Below, piece by piece: positions 25,481 to 34,685 of a stretch of DNA of 64,000 bases. The notes under the pieces were generated by a model. The model was not told the origin of the DNA, ran no database searches, and saw only the letters and a list, made by a program, of their open reading frames with translations. The stretch spans positions 1-64,000 of the forward strand of contig JAIBEK010000063.1 of assembly GCA_019459145.1 (NCBI GenBank), in the 5' to 3' direction. The stretch comes from Arenimonas sp. (lineage in GTDB: Bacteria; Pseudomonadota; Alphaproteobacteria; Rhizobiales; Rhizobiaceae). The number at the start of each line of letters is the position of its first letter. Positions within the stretch are counted from its first letter, which is position 1. A program made the translations under genes and the position numbers.

Positions 25481-25495
25481 TGGGAGGAAGAGACC

Positions 25496-26065
25496 ATGCG
25501 CCTGTCACAGTTCTTTCTTGCGCTCGCGCTTGTGATCGCGGCGGCAATGCCGTCGTTTACGGTTGCGGCCGCCGAACTCGGCGATGACGGGCTGCACAAG
25601 CCGGCCTGGCTGCGCGAGACGTTCAAGGATCTGCGGGAGGACCTGGCGGACGCCAGGGCCGAAGGCAAGCGGCTGATGCTGATCGTCGAGCAACGCGGCT
25701 GCATCTACTGCACCAAAATGCACGAGGAGGTGTTCTCCGATCCCAAGATCGAGGCCTTGATCAGGGACAATTATTTCGTCGTGCAACTCAATCTCTTCGG
25801 CGATGTCGAGGTGACCGACTTCGACGGAACCGTCCTTGCGGAAAAGGATATGGTGACCCGCTGGGGGCTGATGTTCACGCCCACCCTGATCTTCCTGCCT
25901 GAGGAGGTTGCGGCCGATCAGACCGCGGCGCAGGCCTCCGTTGCGACCATGCCGGGTGCCTTCGGCAAGGGAACCACCGAGGCTCTTCTGCTCTGGGTTC
26001 GGGACCGCGGCTATGAGTCGGGCGAACATTTCCAGAAATTTCTGGCGAAGCGGGTCAATCCGTGA
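25496..26065 (+). CDS. soxW: SoxW, periplasmic thioredoxin
   Basis: A 189-residue thioredoxin-fold protein with a signal peptide (FLALALVIAAAMPSFTVAAA) and active site CIYC (Cys69, Cys72); the cis-proline loop is FTPTLIF. It receives electrons from SoxV. GGGAGG precedes the ATG. It lies 15 bases after soxV and before an AT-rich promoter-like gap. Confidence 0.9.
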   Translation: MRLSQFFLALALVIAAAMPSFTVAAAELGDDGLHKPAWLRETFKDLREDLADARAEGKRLMLIVEQRGCIYCTKMHEEVFSDPKIEALIRDNYFVVQLNLFGDVEVTDFDGTVLAEKDMVTRWGLMFTPTLIFLPEEVAADQTAAQASVATMPGAFGKGTTEALLLWVRDRGYESGEHFQKFLAKRVNP

Positions 26066-26184
26066 GGCAAAAAAATGATAAAAAACAATAATCTAGCAGG
26101 TTATTCAAAAATATATATATAGGCATTGTCATAGATTACGAGTGCAGGTAACCTACATGTGGAGAGATGAGGGAGGAGGAGACA
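26066..26184 (+). promoter_or_regulatory. AT-rich promoter region of soxXYZABCDEF
   Basis: A 119-base gap with A runs (26070-26085), an AATAA/TTATT inverted repeat (AATAA from 26087, TTATT from 26101) and an alternating AT tract (26111-26120), sharply different from the surrounding GC-rich genes. It is a probable second promoter with operator, giving the main sox genes control separate from soxVW. The ribosome site GGAGGAGG is at its 3' end. Confidence 0.55.
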
Positions 26185-26658
26185 ATGAAATGGCAGCTCT
26201 GTCTGGCAGCGACGATCGCTATTGCAAGCGCGACGCCAGCCTCAAGTGAAACCGCGCCGTCGAGTGTGGCCTTTGAAGAAGGAGCCATCGCGACGTCGCT
26301 TTCCGGCAAGCCGGGAGATGCGGCGTCGGGCATCAAGGTCATGACCACCAATGCGCTCGGCAATTGCGTGGCCTGTCATACGATCGCGGCACTGCCCGAG
26401 GTGCAGTTCCCCGGGGACATCGCGCCGCCGCTTGATGGCGTCGCCGATCGCTACAGCGAAGCGCAACTGCGCGGCATCGTCGCGAATGCGAAGAAGACAT
26501 TCGAGGGCAGCTTCATGCCCGCTTTCTACAAGACAGACGGATTTATCCGGCCCGGCGACGGCTTTACCGGCAAGGCGGCGAAGGGCGAGCTTGCGCCGGT
26601 CCTTTCTGCCCAGCAGATCGAGGATGTCGTCGCTTACCTGATGACGCTCAAGGAATAG
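26185..26658 (+). CDS. soxX: SoxX, monoheme cytochrome c subunit of SoxAX
   Basis: A 157-residue periplasmic cytochrome with signal peptide and heme motif CVACH (Cys61, Cys64, His65). A methionine in GSFMPAFYKT is the likely sixth ligand. It pairs with SoxA to form the enzyme that oxidatively joins thiosulfate to SoxY. The ATG at 26185 follows GGAGGAGG; an earlier ATG at 26167 is within that leader. Confidence 0.92.
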   Translation: MKWQLCLAATIAIASATPASSETAPSSVAFEEGAIATSLSGKPGDAASGIKVMTTNALGNCVACHTIAALPEVQFPGDIAPPLDGVADRYSEAQLRGIVANAKKTFEGSFMPAFYKTDGFIRPGDGFTGKAAKGELAPVLSAQQIEDVVAYLMTLKE

Positions 26659-26676
26659 GACGAGGAGAGACAAGAC

Positions 26677-27096
26677 ATGACTATCACCAGACGTGACATG
26701 CTGCTGATCGGCCTGGGGGGCGCGGTAGCCATTGCCCTGCCGGGACTGGCGAGCGCTGCGACGACAGAAGAACTGACCAAGGCGTTCACCGGCGGGGCGA
26801 CGGAGTCGTCCGACGGCATCACGCTGACGGCGCCCGAAATCGCTGAAAACGGCAATACGGTGCCGGTCTCGGTCGAAGCGCCGGGAGCGGTCTCCATCAT
26901 GCTGTTGGCCAGCGGCAATCCGGAACCGGCCGTCGCCACGTTCACTTTCGGGCCCGCCGCCGGAAGCCAGATGGCCGCGACGCGTATTCGTCTTGCCAAG
27001 ACGCAGGACGTGATCGCGCTCGCGAAGATGGCCGACGGTTCCATCAAGAAGGCGCAGGCAACGGTCAAGGTCACCATCGGTGGCTGCGGCGGCTGA
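26677..27096 (+). CDS. soxY: SoxY, substrate-carrier protein
   Basis: A 139-residue periplasmic protein with a twin-arginine-like signal (TRRDMLLIGLGGAVAIALPG) and the hallmark C-terminus GGCGG, whose Cys137 carries the sulfur substrate on a swinging arm. It works as a heterodimer with SoxZ, encoded 20 bases later. Confidence 0.95.
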   Translation: MTITRRDMLLIGLGGAVAIALPGLASAATTEELTKAFTGGATESSDGITLTAPEIAENGNTVPVSVEAPGAVSIMLLASGNPEPAVATFTFGPAAGSQMAATRIRLAKTQDVIALAKMADGSIKKAQATVKVTIGGCGG

Positions 27097-27116
27097 GTTC
27101 AAGAGAGGATTTTTCA

Positions 27117-27446
27117 ATGGCAGATGATGCAAAACCACGCGTGAAGGTACCGAAATCAGCCAAGGCTGGCGAGGTCGTGACCTTGAAGGCGCTGATCAGT
27201 CACAAGATGGAATCGGGTCAACGCAAGGATGGGGAAGGCAAGCTCATTCCGCGTTCGATCATCAACCGGTTCACTTGCGACCTCAACGGGGTGAACGTGA
27301 TCGATATCGCAATCGACCCCGCAGTCTCGACGAACCCCTATTTCGAGTTTGATGCCAAGGTCGATGCCGCCGGCGAATTCACCTTCACCTGGTATGACGA
27401 CGATGGTTCCATCTACACGGACAAGAAGCCGATCGAGGTCGCCTGA
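27117..27446 (+). CDS. soxZ: SoxZ, partner of SoxY
   Basis: A 109-residue immunoglobulin-like protein without its own signal peptide (begins MADDAKPRVKVPKSAKAGEV), as usual for SoxZ, which is exported bound to SoxY by the Tat pathway. The motif GEFTFTWYDDDGS is typical. It lies between soxY and soxA. Confidence 0.94.
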   Translation: MADDAKPRVKVPKSAKAGEVVTLKALISHKMESGQRKDGEGKLIPRSIINRFTCDLNGVNVIDIAIDPAVSTNPYFEFDAKVDAAGEFTFTWYDDDGSIYTDKKPIEVA

Positions 27447-27481
27447 TTGTTGGCTCGATACGATCTCTGGGAGGAGGGCTC

Positions 27482-28354
27482 ATGCAGGACAGGAGCAAGA
27501 CCAAACTTATCGCGGCAGTGGCAGCTTGCGGCTTTCTAGCCGCCGCTGTCGCCAATGCGGAACCGGTTGACGATACGCTGACCGTCGAGACTGAAGACGG
27601 CCCGGTCGAGTTCGTCACCAAGACGACGGCGCCAGAGTTCCTCAAAGGTACCCTGGATACGATCTATTCCGGATGGCATTTCCGCGAGACCGAGACGCGC
27701 GAATTGCAGAAGGACGACTTCGACAATCCCGGCATGGTGTTTGCCGATCGTGGTCTCGACAACTGGAACAAGGCGATCGGCAAGAACGGGGAATCCTGCG
27801 CGGGCTGTCACCAGGGGCCTGAGAGCATGGCAGGCTTGCGTGCCGTCACGCCGCGGGTCGATCCGGTCTCCGGCAAGTTGATGATTGTCGAGAACTACAT
27901 CAACGAGTGCGTCACCGAGCGGATGGGACAGGAAGCCTGGGGCATGACGTCCGACAAGATGAAGGACATGCTTTCGCTGATCTCCATGCAGTCGCGCGGG
28001 CACGTGGTCAATGTCGCCATCGACGGTCCGGCCCAGTCCTTCTGGGAAAAGGGCAAGGAGATCTACTACACCCGCTTCGGTCAGCTGGAAATGTCCTGTG
28101 CCAACTGTCACGAGGACAACTACGGAAAGATGATCCGCGCCGACCACCTTTCTCAGGGGCAGATCAACGGGTTTCCCGCCTATCGTCTGAAGGACGCCGG
28201 CGTGCTGAGTGCACAACAGCGGTTCGTCGGCTGCGTGCGCGACACGCGGGCCGAAACCTTCAAAGCGGGTTCGGACGAATTCAAGGCGCTGGAACTCTAT
28301 GTCGCCTCGCGCGGCAACGGGCTTTCGGTCGAGGGCATTTCGGTCCGCCACTGA
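27482..28354 (+). CDS. soxA: SoxA, diheme cytochrome c subunit of SoxAX
   Basis: A 290-residue periplasmic protein with signal peptide and two heme sites: CAGCH (Cys106, Cys109, His110) and CANCH (Cys206, Cys209, His210). Two further cysteines, Cys143 (NECVTERM) and Cys251 (FVGCVRDTRAE), are placed as the axial heme ligands known for diheme SoxA, the second being the catalytic persulfide-type ligand. GGGAGGAGG precedes the ATG. This is the two-heme (Paracoccus-like) form. Confidence 0.94.
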   Translation: MQDRSKTKLIAAVAACGFLAAAVANAEPVDDTLTVETEDGPVEFVTKTTAPEFLKGTLDTIYSGWHFRETETRELQKDDFDNPGMVFADRGLDNWNKAIGKNGESCAGCHQGPESMAGLRAVTPRVDPVSGKLMIVENYINECVTERMGQEAWGMTSDKMKDMLSLISMQSRGHVVNVAIDGPAQSFWEKGKEIYYTRFGQLEMSCANCHEDNYGKMIRADHLSQGQINGFPAYRLKDAGVLSAQQRFVGCVRDTRAETFKAGSDEFKALELYVASRGNGLSVEGISVRH

Positions 28355-28363
28355 CGACGAGTG

Positions 28364-28395
28364 ATGCCTGTCGGGCGGGTCGTCCCGACGGGCAT
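28364..28395 (+). terminator. Intercistronic hairpin between soxA and soxB
   Basis: Bases 28364-28375 pair with 28384-28395 (12 bp, one G-T pair) around an eight-base loop. No T run, and soxB follows 85 bases later, so it probably tunes mRNA stability or readthrough within the operon. Confidence 0.55.
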
Positions 28396-28479
28396 TGCAA
28401 CCACAACAACTGAACATGACAGGCCTGACCGCGTCATCGACGCGGAACGGGGACCTGTTTCTGCCGGAGGACATGCGGG

Positions 28480-30171
28480 ATGATTACCCGTCGGGAATTT
28501 CTACAGGCCTCGATGGCCGCGTCCGCGATCGTGGGCGTTTCGGGCTTCGGCAATTTTGCCCGGCTGGCCGCCCAGCAGGCGCTGACCCAGGAGCAATTGC
28601 TGGCGTTCGAGGATTTCGGCAATGTGACGCTGATCCATATAACCGACATTCATGCTCAGCTGAAGCCGATCTGGTTCCGCGAGCCCGAGGTCAATCTCGG
28701 CGTCGGCGATGCGAAGGGTCACGTGCCCCATGTCACCGGTTCCGACTTCCTGAAGATGTTCAACATCGCGCCCGGCTCGCGTGACGCCTACGCGCTCACC
28801 TGCGAGGACTTCACGTCGCTGGCCAAGGCCTATGGCCGCATGGGCGGCATGGACCGGGTGGCGACGGTCGTCAAGGCGATCCGCGCGGCGCGGCCCGACT
28901 CCCTGCTTCTCGACGGTGGCGACACCTGGCACGGCTCCATGACCAGCCTTTTGACCAAGGGGCAGGACATGGTGAATGTCATGAATGCGCTCGGCGTCGA
29001 GGCGATGACCAGTCACTGGGAGTGGACCTACGGCACCGAGCGCGTCAAGGAGATCGTCGACGGGTTGCCCTTCCCCTTCCTCGGCGCGAATATCTTCGAT
29101 GCCGAATGGGACGAGCCGGCCTTCGAGCCCTACAAGATCTTCGAGAAGGGTGGCGTGCGCATCGCCGTCATCGGGCAGGCCTTCCCCTATATGCCGATCG
29201 CCAATCCGAAATGGATGTTCCCCGAATATTCCTTCGGTATCCGCGAGGAACGGATGCAGGAAGTCGTCGACGAAGTGCGGGCGGAGGGCGTCGATCTGGT
29301 CGTCTGCCTGTCGCATAACGGCTTCGACGTCGACCGCAAGATGGCCGGCCGCGTCAAGGGGATCGACGTCATCCTGAGCGGGCATACCCATGACGCGGTG
29401 CCGGAACCCGTGCTGATCGGCGAGACGATCCTGATTGCGTCGGGCTCGAACGGAAAGTTCGTCAGCCGGATCGACCTCGATGTCCGTGACGGCAAGATGA
29501 TGGGCTTCCGTCACAAGCTCGTGCCGATCTTCTCCGACGTGATTACGCCGGATAAGGACATGGCCGCGCTGATCGACGGCGAGCGGGCACCCTACAAGGC
29601 GCAGCTCGAAGAGAAGATCGGCACCACCGAGAGCCTGCTCTACCGGCGCGGCAATTTCAACGGAACCTGGGACGACCTGATCTGCGATGCGATCCGCAGC
29701 GAGCGCGACGCGCAGATCGCCATGTCGCCGGGCGTTCGGTGGGGAACAACGCTCCTGCCGGGCGATGCGATCACCCGCGAGGACATCCACAACGTGACGT
29801 CCATGACCTATGGCGCCTGCTATCGCACCGAGATGACCGGGGAGACGATCAGGACGATCCTGGAAGACGTCGCCGACAACATCTTCAACCCCGATCCCTA
29901 CTACCAGCAGGGCGGCGACATGGTTCGCGTCGGCGGCCTGTCCTATGCCATCGACGTGACGAAGCCGATCGGCGAGCGGATCAGCGAGATTTCGCTGACG
30001 GATGGCGGCGTCGCCATCGAGGCCGGCAAATCCTACACGGTGGCGGGCTGGGCCAGTGTCAACGAGGGCACCGAGGGGCCGCAGATCTGGGATGTCATCG
30101 AGTCGCATGTCCGCAAGGTCGGCACTGTCAAACTCGAACCCAACACCACTGTCCGCGTCAGCGGAATCTGA
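28480..30171 (+). CDS. soxB: SoxB, dimanganese sulfate thiohydrolase
   Basis: A 563-residue 5'-nucleotidase-family enzyme that releases sulfate from SoxY-bound thiosulfonate. A twin-arginine signal (TRREFLQASMAASA) is followed by metal-site motifs DIH (Asp56, His58), DGGDTWHG (145-152), CLSHNG and SGHTHD (300-305). The SoxB-specific HWEWTYG stretch near residue 179 separates it from nucleotidases. GGAGG lies ten bases before the ATG. Confidence 0.96.
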   Translation: MITRREFLQASMAASAIVGVSGFGNFARLAAQQALTQEQLLAFEDFGNVTLIHITDIHAQLKPIWFREPEVNLGVGDAKGHVPHVTGSDFLKMFNIAPGSRDAYALTCEDFTSLAKAYGRMGGMDRVATVVKAIRAARPDSLLLDGGDTWHGSMTSLLTKGQDMVNVMNALGVEAMTSHWEWTYGTERVKEIVDGLPFPFLGANIFDAEWDEPAFEPYKIFEKGGVRIAVIGQAFPYMPIANPKWMFPEYSFGIREERMQEVVDEVRAEGVDLVVCLSHNGFDVDRKMAGRVKGIDVILSGHTHDAVPEPVLIGETILIASGSNGKFVSRIDLDVRDGKMMGFRHKLVPIFSDVITPDKDMAALIDGERAPYKAQLEEKIGTTESLLYRRGNFNGTWDDLICDAIRSERDAQIAMSPGVRWGTTLLPGDAITREDIHNVTSMTYGACYRTEMTGETIRTILEDVADNIFNPDPYYQQGGDMVRVGGLSYAIDVTKPIGERISEISLTDGGVAIEAGKSYTVAGWASVNEGTEGPQIWDVIESHVRKVGTVKLEPNTTVRVSGI

Positions 30172-30193
30172 TCGACAGCAAGGAGCTTTCGCC

Positions 30194-31465
30194 ATGTCCG
30201 ACGAAACGAAAACCGGGACGTCCCGCCGCGGCTTCCTGCGCCAGGCGGCCCTCACAGGGGCCGGCATCGTCGCCGGTGCGACGACCGCGCGCGCCAGCGA
30301 GCCTGATCCGAAGATCACCGAGGTGCAGGACTGGGCCACTGCCTTCGGCGATCCGGTCGATGCGGCACCCTACGGGACGCCGATCCGCTTCGAGTCCCAT
30401 GTCGTGCGCCGCAATGTCGAGTGGCTGACGGAAAGCCCCGTCTCCTCGATCAACTTCACCCCGATCCATGCCCTCGAAGGGACCATCACGCCGCAGGGCT
30501 GTGCGTTCGAGCGTCATCATTCGGGCGCGATCGAACTGAGCAAGCAGGACTACCGCCTGATGATCAACGGTTTGGTCGACAAGCCGCTGGTCTTCACCTT
30601 CGAGGACCTGCTGCGCTTTCCCCGGACGATGAACACCGCCTTCCTGGAATGCGCCGCCAATGGCGGCATGGAATGGGGCGGTGCCCAGCTCGAGGGCTGC
30701 CAGTTCACCCAGGGCATGATCCACAACATGGAGTATACCGGCGTGCCCTTGCGGCTGCTGCTCGAGGAGGCAGGCGTCAAGGCCGAGGGCAAATGGATCT
30801 ATGCCGAGGGCGCCGACGCAAGCTCGAACGGGCGATCCATCCCGATCGAGAAGGCACTCGACGATGTCATGGTGGCGTTCTTCGCCAACGGCGAGGCCTT
30901 GCGCAAGGAGCACGGCTACCCCGTGCGCCTGGTCGTGCCCGGTTGGGAAGGCAATATGTGGATCAAATGGCTCCGGCGGATCGGCGTCTATGACCAGGCG
31001 GTGGAAAGCCGCGAGGAGACCTCGAAATATACCGATCTGATGCCCGATGGCCGGGCCAGGAAATGGACCTGGACCATGGACACGAAATCCGTGATTACGT
31101 CGCCCAGTCCCCAGGCGCCGATCCGACATGGCAAGGGACCGCTGGTGCTGACCGGCCTCGCCTGGTCGGGCAACGGCAAGATCACGCGGGTCGACGTCTC
31201 GCTCGACGGCGGTGTCAATTGGCAGGAGGCGCGAATCTCCGGGGACATCAAGTCCAAGGCGCTGACGCGCTTCCATCTCGACATCGATTGGGACGGCAGC
31301 GAAATGCTGCTGCAGTCGCGCGCGATCGACGAGACCGGCTATGTCCAGCCGACCAAGGACGCGCTGCGTGAAATCCGCGGACTGAACAATGTCTATCACA
31401 ACAACGGGATCCAGACCTGGTGGGTCAAGGCCGATGGAGAGGTCGAGAATGTCGAAGTTGCGTAA
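30194..31465 (+). CDS. soxC: SoxC, molybdenum sulfane dehydrogenase subunit
   Basis: A 423-residue sulfite-oxidase-family protein. A Tat signal (SRRGFLRQAALTGAG) precedes the molybdopterin domain; Cys153 in FLECAANGG is the molybdenum ligand; a C-terminal Ig-like dimer domain starts near residue 310. It acts with SoxD to oxidise the SoxY-bound sulfane sulfur, withdrawing six electrons. The ATG at 30194 follows AGGAG; the open frame from 30002 runs through soxB. It overlaps soxD by 17 bases. Confidence 0.95.
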   Translation: MSDETKTGTSRRGFLRQAALTGAGIVAGATTARASEPDPKITEVQDWATAFGDPVDAAPYGTPIRFESHVVRRNVEWLTESPVSSINFTPIHALEGTITPQGCAFERHHSGAIELSKQDYRLMINGLVDKPLVFTFEDLLRFPRTMNTAFLECAANGGMEWGGAQLEGCQFTQGMIHNMEYTGVPLRLLLEEAGVKAEGKWIYAEGADASSNGRSIPIEKALDDVMVAFFANGEALRKEHGYPVRLVVPGWEGNMWIKWLRRIGVYDQAVESREETSKYTDLMPDGRARKWTWTMDTKSVITSPSPQAPIRHGKGPLVLTGLAWSGNGKITRVDVSLDGGVNWQEARISGDIKSKALTRFHLDIDWDGSEMLLQSRAIDETGYVQPTKDALREIRGLNNVYHNNGIQTWWVKADGEVENVEVA

Positions 31466-32642
31466 CCGTTTGGCCTGCACGGCGCTTGGCCTCCTGTTTC
31501 TGGCAACGCCGGCAATGGCTGAAAAACTGGGCCTGGGGCGTCCGGCCCTGCCGGAGGAGGTCTCCGCCTGGGATGTCGCCATTCTTCCCGACGGTACCGG
31601 GCTGCGCCCCGGTTCCGGGGACGTGGCGACAGGCGACGAGGTATTCGCCGAGAAATGCGCCAGTTGCCACGGCGAGTTCGCCGAGGGCCTCGACGCCTGG
31701 CCGGTGCTTTCGGGTGGCGAGGGCACGCTCACCGATCGGCGGCCGGTCAAGACGATCGGCAGCTACTGGCCCTATCTCTCGACCGTGTGGGACTATGTCC
31801 ACCGCTCCATGCCGTTCGGCTCGGCCCAGACGGTCACGGTCGACGAGACCTACGCCATCACCGCCTTCCTCTTGTATTCGAACGGCCTGGTGGACGAGGA
31901 TTTCACGCTCTCGAACGAGAATTTCAAGGAAGTCGCCCTGCCCAATGCCGACGGTTTCTATGTCGACGACCGGGCTGAAACCGAATATCCGAAATTCCGT
32001 GTCGAGCCTTGCATGAAGGATTGCGGCCCGGCGGTGAAGGTCACCAAGCGCGCCATCGAGCTCAAGGTCACCCCGACCGATGCGGATGGCCGCCCGGCCG
32101 GCACCATCCCCTCTCTCGATGAGGCGAACGCCGGCGAACCTGCCGCTTCCGCAAGCACCGATACCGCCGAGGCGGCGCCGGTCGAGGGGCAGGAGAAGGC
32201 AGCAGCGGCGCCTTCGACCGAAGCGGCGCAAGCGGCGCCAACCGCTGCGGCAGAGACACCGCCGGCGGCGCAAGCTGCAACGGCACCTGCATCCGCCTCG
32301 ACCGAAACGGCCGGGGTCGATCCGGCCCTGATCGACCAGGGGAAAAACGTCTTCAAGAAGTGCTCCGCCTGTCACAAGGTCGGGGAGGGGGCCAAGAACG
32401 GCACCGGACCGCAGCTGAACGGCATTGTCGGTGCTCCGGCTGGGCATGTGGACGGCTTCAAGTATTCCAAGGCACTTGCCGAGAAGGCGGCTGCGGGGCT
32501 AACCTGGAATGAAGCGGAACTCCAGGCGCTGCTGGAGAGTCCGAAAGACTTCATGAAGGGCACGAAGATGACTTTCGCGGGCCTGAAGAAGGCGGAGGAC
32601 CGCGCCGCGGTCATCGCCTATCTGCGCAGCATCGGGAAGTGA
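31449..32642 (+). CDS. soxD: SoxD, diheme cytochrome c subunit of SoxCD
   Basis: A 397-residue periplasmic cytochrome. A signal peptide ending PAMA precedes two domains: one with CASCH (Cys70, Cys73, His74) and a C-terminal one with CSACH (Cys305, Cys308, His309). An Ala/Pro/Thr-rich low-complexity linker of about 80 residues (about 215-290) joins them. The ATG at 31449 with GGAGAGG upstream is chosen; it lies inside the end of soxC. Confidence 0.94.
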   Translation: MSKLRNRLACTALGLLFLATPAMAEKLGLGRPALPEEVSAWDVAILPDGTGLRPGSGDVATGDEVFAEKCASCHGEFAEGLDAWPVLSGGEGTLTDRRPVKTIGSYWPYLSTVWDYVHRSMPFGSAQTVTVDETYAITAFLLYSNGLVDEDFTLSNENFKEVALPNADGFYVDDRAETEYPKFRVEPCMKDCGPAVKVTKRAIELKVTPTDADGRPAGTIPSLDEANAGEPAASASTDTAEAAPVEGQEKAAAAPSTEAAQAAPTAAAETPPAAQAATAPASASTETAGVDPALIDQGKNVFKKCSACHKVGEGAKNGTGPQLNGIVGAPAGHVDGFKYSKALAEKAAAGLTWNEAELQALLESPKDFMKGTKMTFAGLKKAEDRAAVIAYLRSIGK

Positions 32643-32651
32643 TGTGAGCCG

Positions 32652-33359
32652 ATGCGGTGGAGCCTCGCAGCCCTCGCCGCTTCATGGATCGCCGCCGGCT
32701 TCACGCCGGCCGCGGGACAATCGCTCGGCGATGCGACGCGCGGTGCCGACCTCTTCAAGAATGAGTGCTCCGCCTGCCACCAGGTGGGAAGCGGCGCACA
32801 AAACCGGGTGGGGCCGAAGTTGAACGGCGTCTTCGGTCGCAGAGCGGGCTCCATCGAGGGGTTCAAGTATTCCAAGTCAATCTCCCGCATGGGCGCGGAC
32901 GGGCTGGAATGGCACCTGGAGACCCTCGACGCCTACCTCACCAATCCGAAGACGCTCGTGTCTGGGACCCGGATGAACTATCCGGGATTGGAAAAGCCGG
33001 ACGACCGAGCCGCAATCCTCGCCTTTCTGCGCCTGTGGTCCGATAATCCGCGCGACATTCCCGAGGCCGATCCCACGGCGCCCAAGCGGGAGGTGGATCT
33101 CGACCCGGCCGTCCTCGCTCTCCAGGGTGATCCCGACTTCGGGCAGTATCTCTCTTCCGAGTGCACGACATGCCATCAGAGCGACGGTTCGGACAAGGGC
33201 ATCCCGTCGATCACCAACTGGCCCGCGCAAGACTTCGTCATGGCCATGCACGCCTACAAGCGCAAGCTGAGGCCGCATCCGGTCATGCAGATGATGGCGG
33301 GGCGGCTTTCGAACGACGAGATCGCGGCACTGGCCGCCTATTTCGAAGGTGTCGATTAG
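32652..33359 (+). CDS. soxE: SoxE-like diheme cytochrome c
   Basis: A 235-residue periplasmic protein with signal peptide and two heme motifs, CSACH (Cys39, Cys42, His43) and CTTCH (Cys171, Cys174, His175). The first domain is cytochrome-c2-like (VGPKLNGVFGRRAGSIEGF), very close in wording to the C-terminal domain of SoxD. It lies between soxD and soxF, as soxE does in Paracoccus, and may pass electrons to the respiratory chain or pair with SoxF. Confidence 0.88.
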   Translation: MRWSLAALAASWIAAGFTPAAGQSLGDATRGADLFKNECSACHQVGSGAQNRVGPKLNGVFGRRAGSIEGFKYSKSISRMGADGLEWHLETLDAYLTNPKTLVSGTRMNYPGLEKPDDRAAILAFLRLWSDNPRDIPEADPTAPKREVDLDPAVLALQGDPDFGQYLSSECTTCHQSDGSDKGIPSITNWPAQDFVMAMHAYKRKLRPHPVMQMMAGRLSNDEIAALAAYFEGVD

Positions 33360-33410
33360 CAAGAGACATGGACTGAACCGCACGACAACAACCAACTGGG
33401 GAGAGAGAAC

Positions 33411-34673
33411 ATGAAGCTGACGAGACGGAATTTCATCGGAACCGGTATTGCCACCGCAGCTCTTCTCCATGCGCCCGCGGTGATCGGCCAGGCAAAGCCG
33501 AAGGTCGTCGTGATCGGTGGGGGCGCGGGCGGGGCGACCGCCGCGCGCTATCTGGCGAAGGACGGCGCCGGGGCGCTCGACGTCGTGCTCGTCGAAGCCA
33601 ATCCGATCTATACCACCTGCTTCTTTTCCAACCTTTACATCGGCGGTTTCCAGGAGTTCGAAAACCTGCAGCACGGCTATGACAAGATCGCTGCCGGCGG
33701 CGTAACCGTGATCAACGACCTGGCGACGGCGGTCGACCGGACGGCCAGGACCGTGACGCTGGCCGGAGGGCAGACGCTGAACTATGATCGCCTGATCCTG
33801 TCGCCCGGCATCGACTTCAAGGAAGGTTCGGTGCCCGGCTGGTCGCTGGATGCCGCGGAGAAGATGCCGCATGCCTACAAGGCCGGCCCGCAGACGCAAC
33901 TGCTGAAAAAGATGGTCGAGGAAATGCCTCAGGGCGGAACCTTTGCGATGATCGCCCCCCCCAACCCCTATCGCTGCCCACCCGGTCCCTACGAGCGGGT
34001 CAGCATGGTTGCGCATGTGCTGAAGCAGAAGAACCCCACGGCCAAGATCCTCGTGCTCGACCCCAAGGACAAGTATTCCAAGCAGGCCTTGTTCGAGGAA
34101 GGTTGGCTGAAGCACTATGATGGAATGGTCGAGTGGATCGGTCCGGAATTCGGTGGCGGTGCCGTCGAGGTCCGGCCGGACACGATGGAGATCGTCGTCG
34201 AAGGGACGGCCCAGAAGGTCGATGTCTGCAATGTCATTCCGGGTCAGGTTGCCGGCAAGATTGCGCAGACCGCCGGCGTCACCGACGACAAGGGCTGGGC
34301 TCCGGTCCATCCCGACAGCATGAAGGCGAAGGCCGACGAGAATGTCTACGTGCTGGGAGATTCCAGCGCGCAGGGCGACATGCCGAAGTCCGCCTTCTCC
34401 GCCAACAGCCAGGCCAAGGTCGCCGCCATGTCCGTTCGTGGTGAACTGCTGGCCTCGAAGGTGTTCCCGGCCAAGTATTCCAACACCTGCTGGTCGCTCA
34501 TCGCGCCGGATGACGGCGTGAAGGTCGGGGCTTCCTACCAGCCGACGCCGGAAAAGATCGCTTCGGTCGAGAGCTTCATCAGCCAGACAGGCGAAGATGC
34601 CGCCCTGCGCAAGGCGACCTATGAAGAGAGCCTCGGCTGGTATGCCGGGATCACTTCCGACATTTTCGGATAA
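33411..34673 (+). CDS. soxF: SoxF, flavocytochrome c sulfide dehydrogenase flavoprotein
   Basis: A 420-residue FAD protein with a Tat signal (TRRNFIGTGIATAALLH), a dinucleotide motif VVVIGGGAGGATAA (about 32-45) and redox cysteine Cys70 in YTTCFFSN; a second conserved cysteine appears near the C-terminus in SNTCWSL. It oxidises sulfide in the periplasm and donates electrons to a cytochrome, probably SoxE. Confidence 0.92.
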   Translation: MKLTRRNFIGTGIATAALLHAPAVIGQAKPKVVVIGGGAGGATAARYLAKDGAGALDVVLVEANPIYTTCFFSNLYIGGFQEFENLQHGYDKIAAGGVTVINDLATAVDRTARTVTLAGGQTLNYDRLILSPGIDFKEGSVPGWSLDAAEKMPHAYKAGPQTQLLKKMVEEMPQGGTFAMIAPPNPYRCPPGPYERVSMVAHVLKQKNPTAKILVLDPKDKYSKQALFEEGWLKHYDGMVEWIGPEFGGGAVEVRPDTMEIVVEGTAQKVDVCNVIPGQVAGKIAQTAGVTDDKGWAPVHPDSMKAKADENVYVLGDSSAQGDMPKSAFSANSQAKVAAMSVRGELLASKVFPAKYSNTCWSLIAPDDGVKVGASYQPTPEKIASVESFISQTGEDAALRKATYEESLGWYAGITSDIFG

Positions 34674-34685
34674 TCCACATTCACT

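Noticed and set aside
26111..26120. Alternating AT tract as a microsatellite or recombination hot spot
   Set aside because: Only five dinucleotide units; it fits an ordinary AT-rich promoter better.
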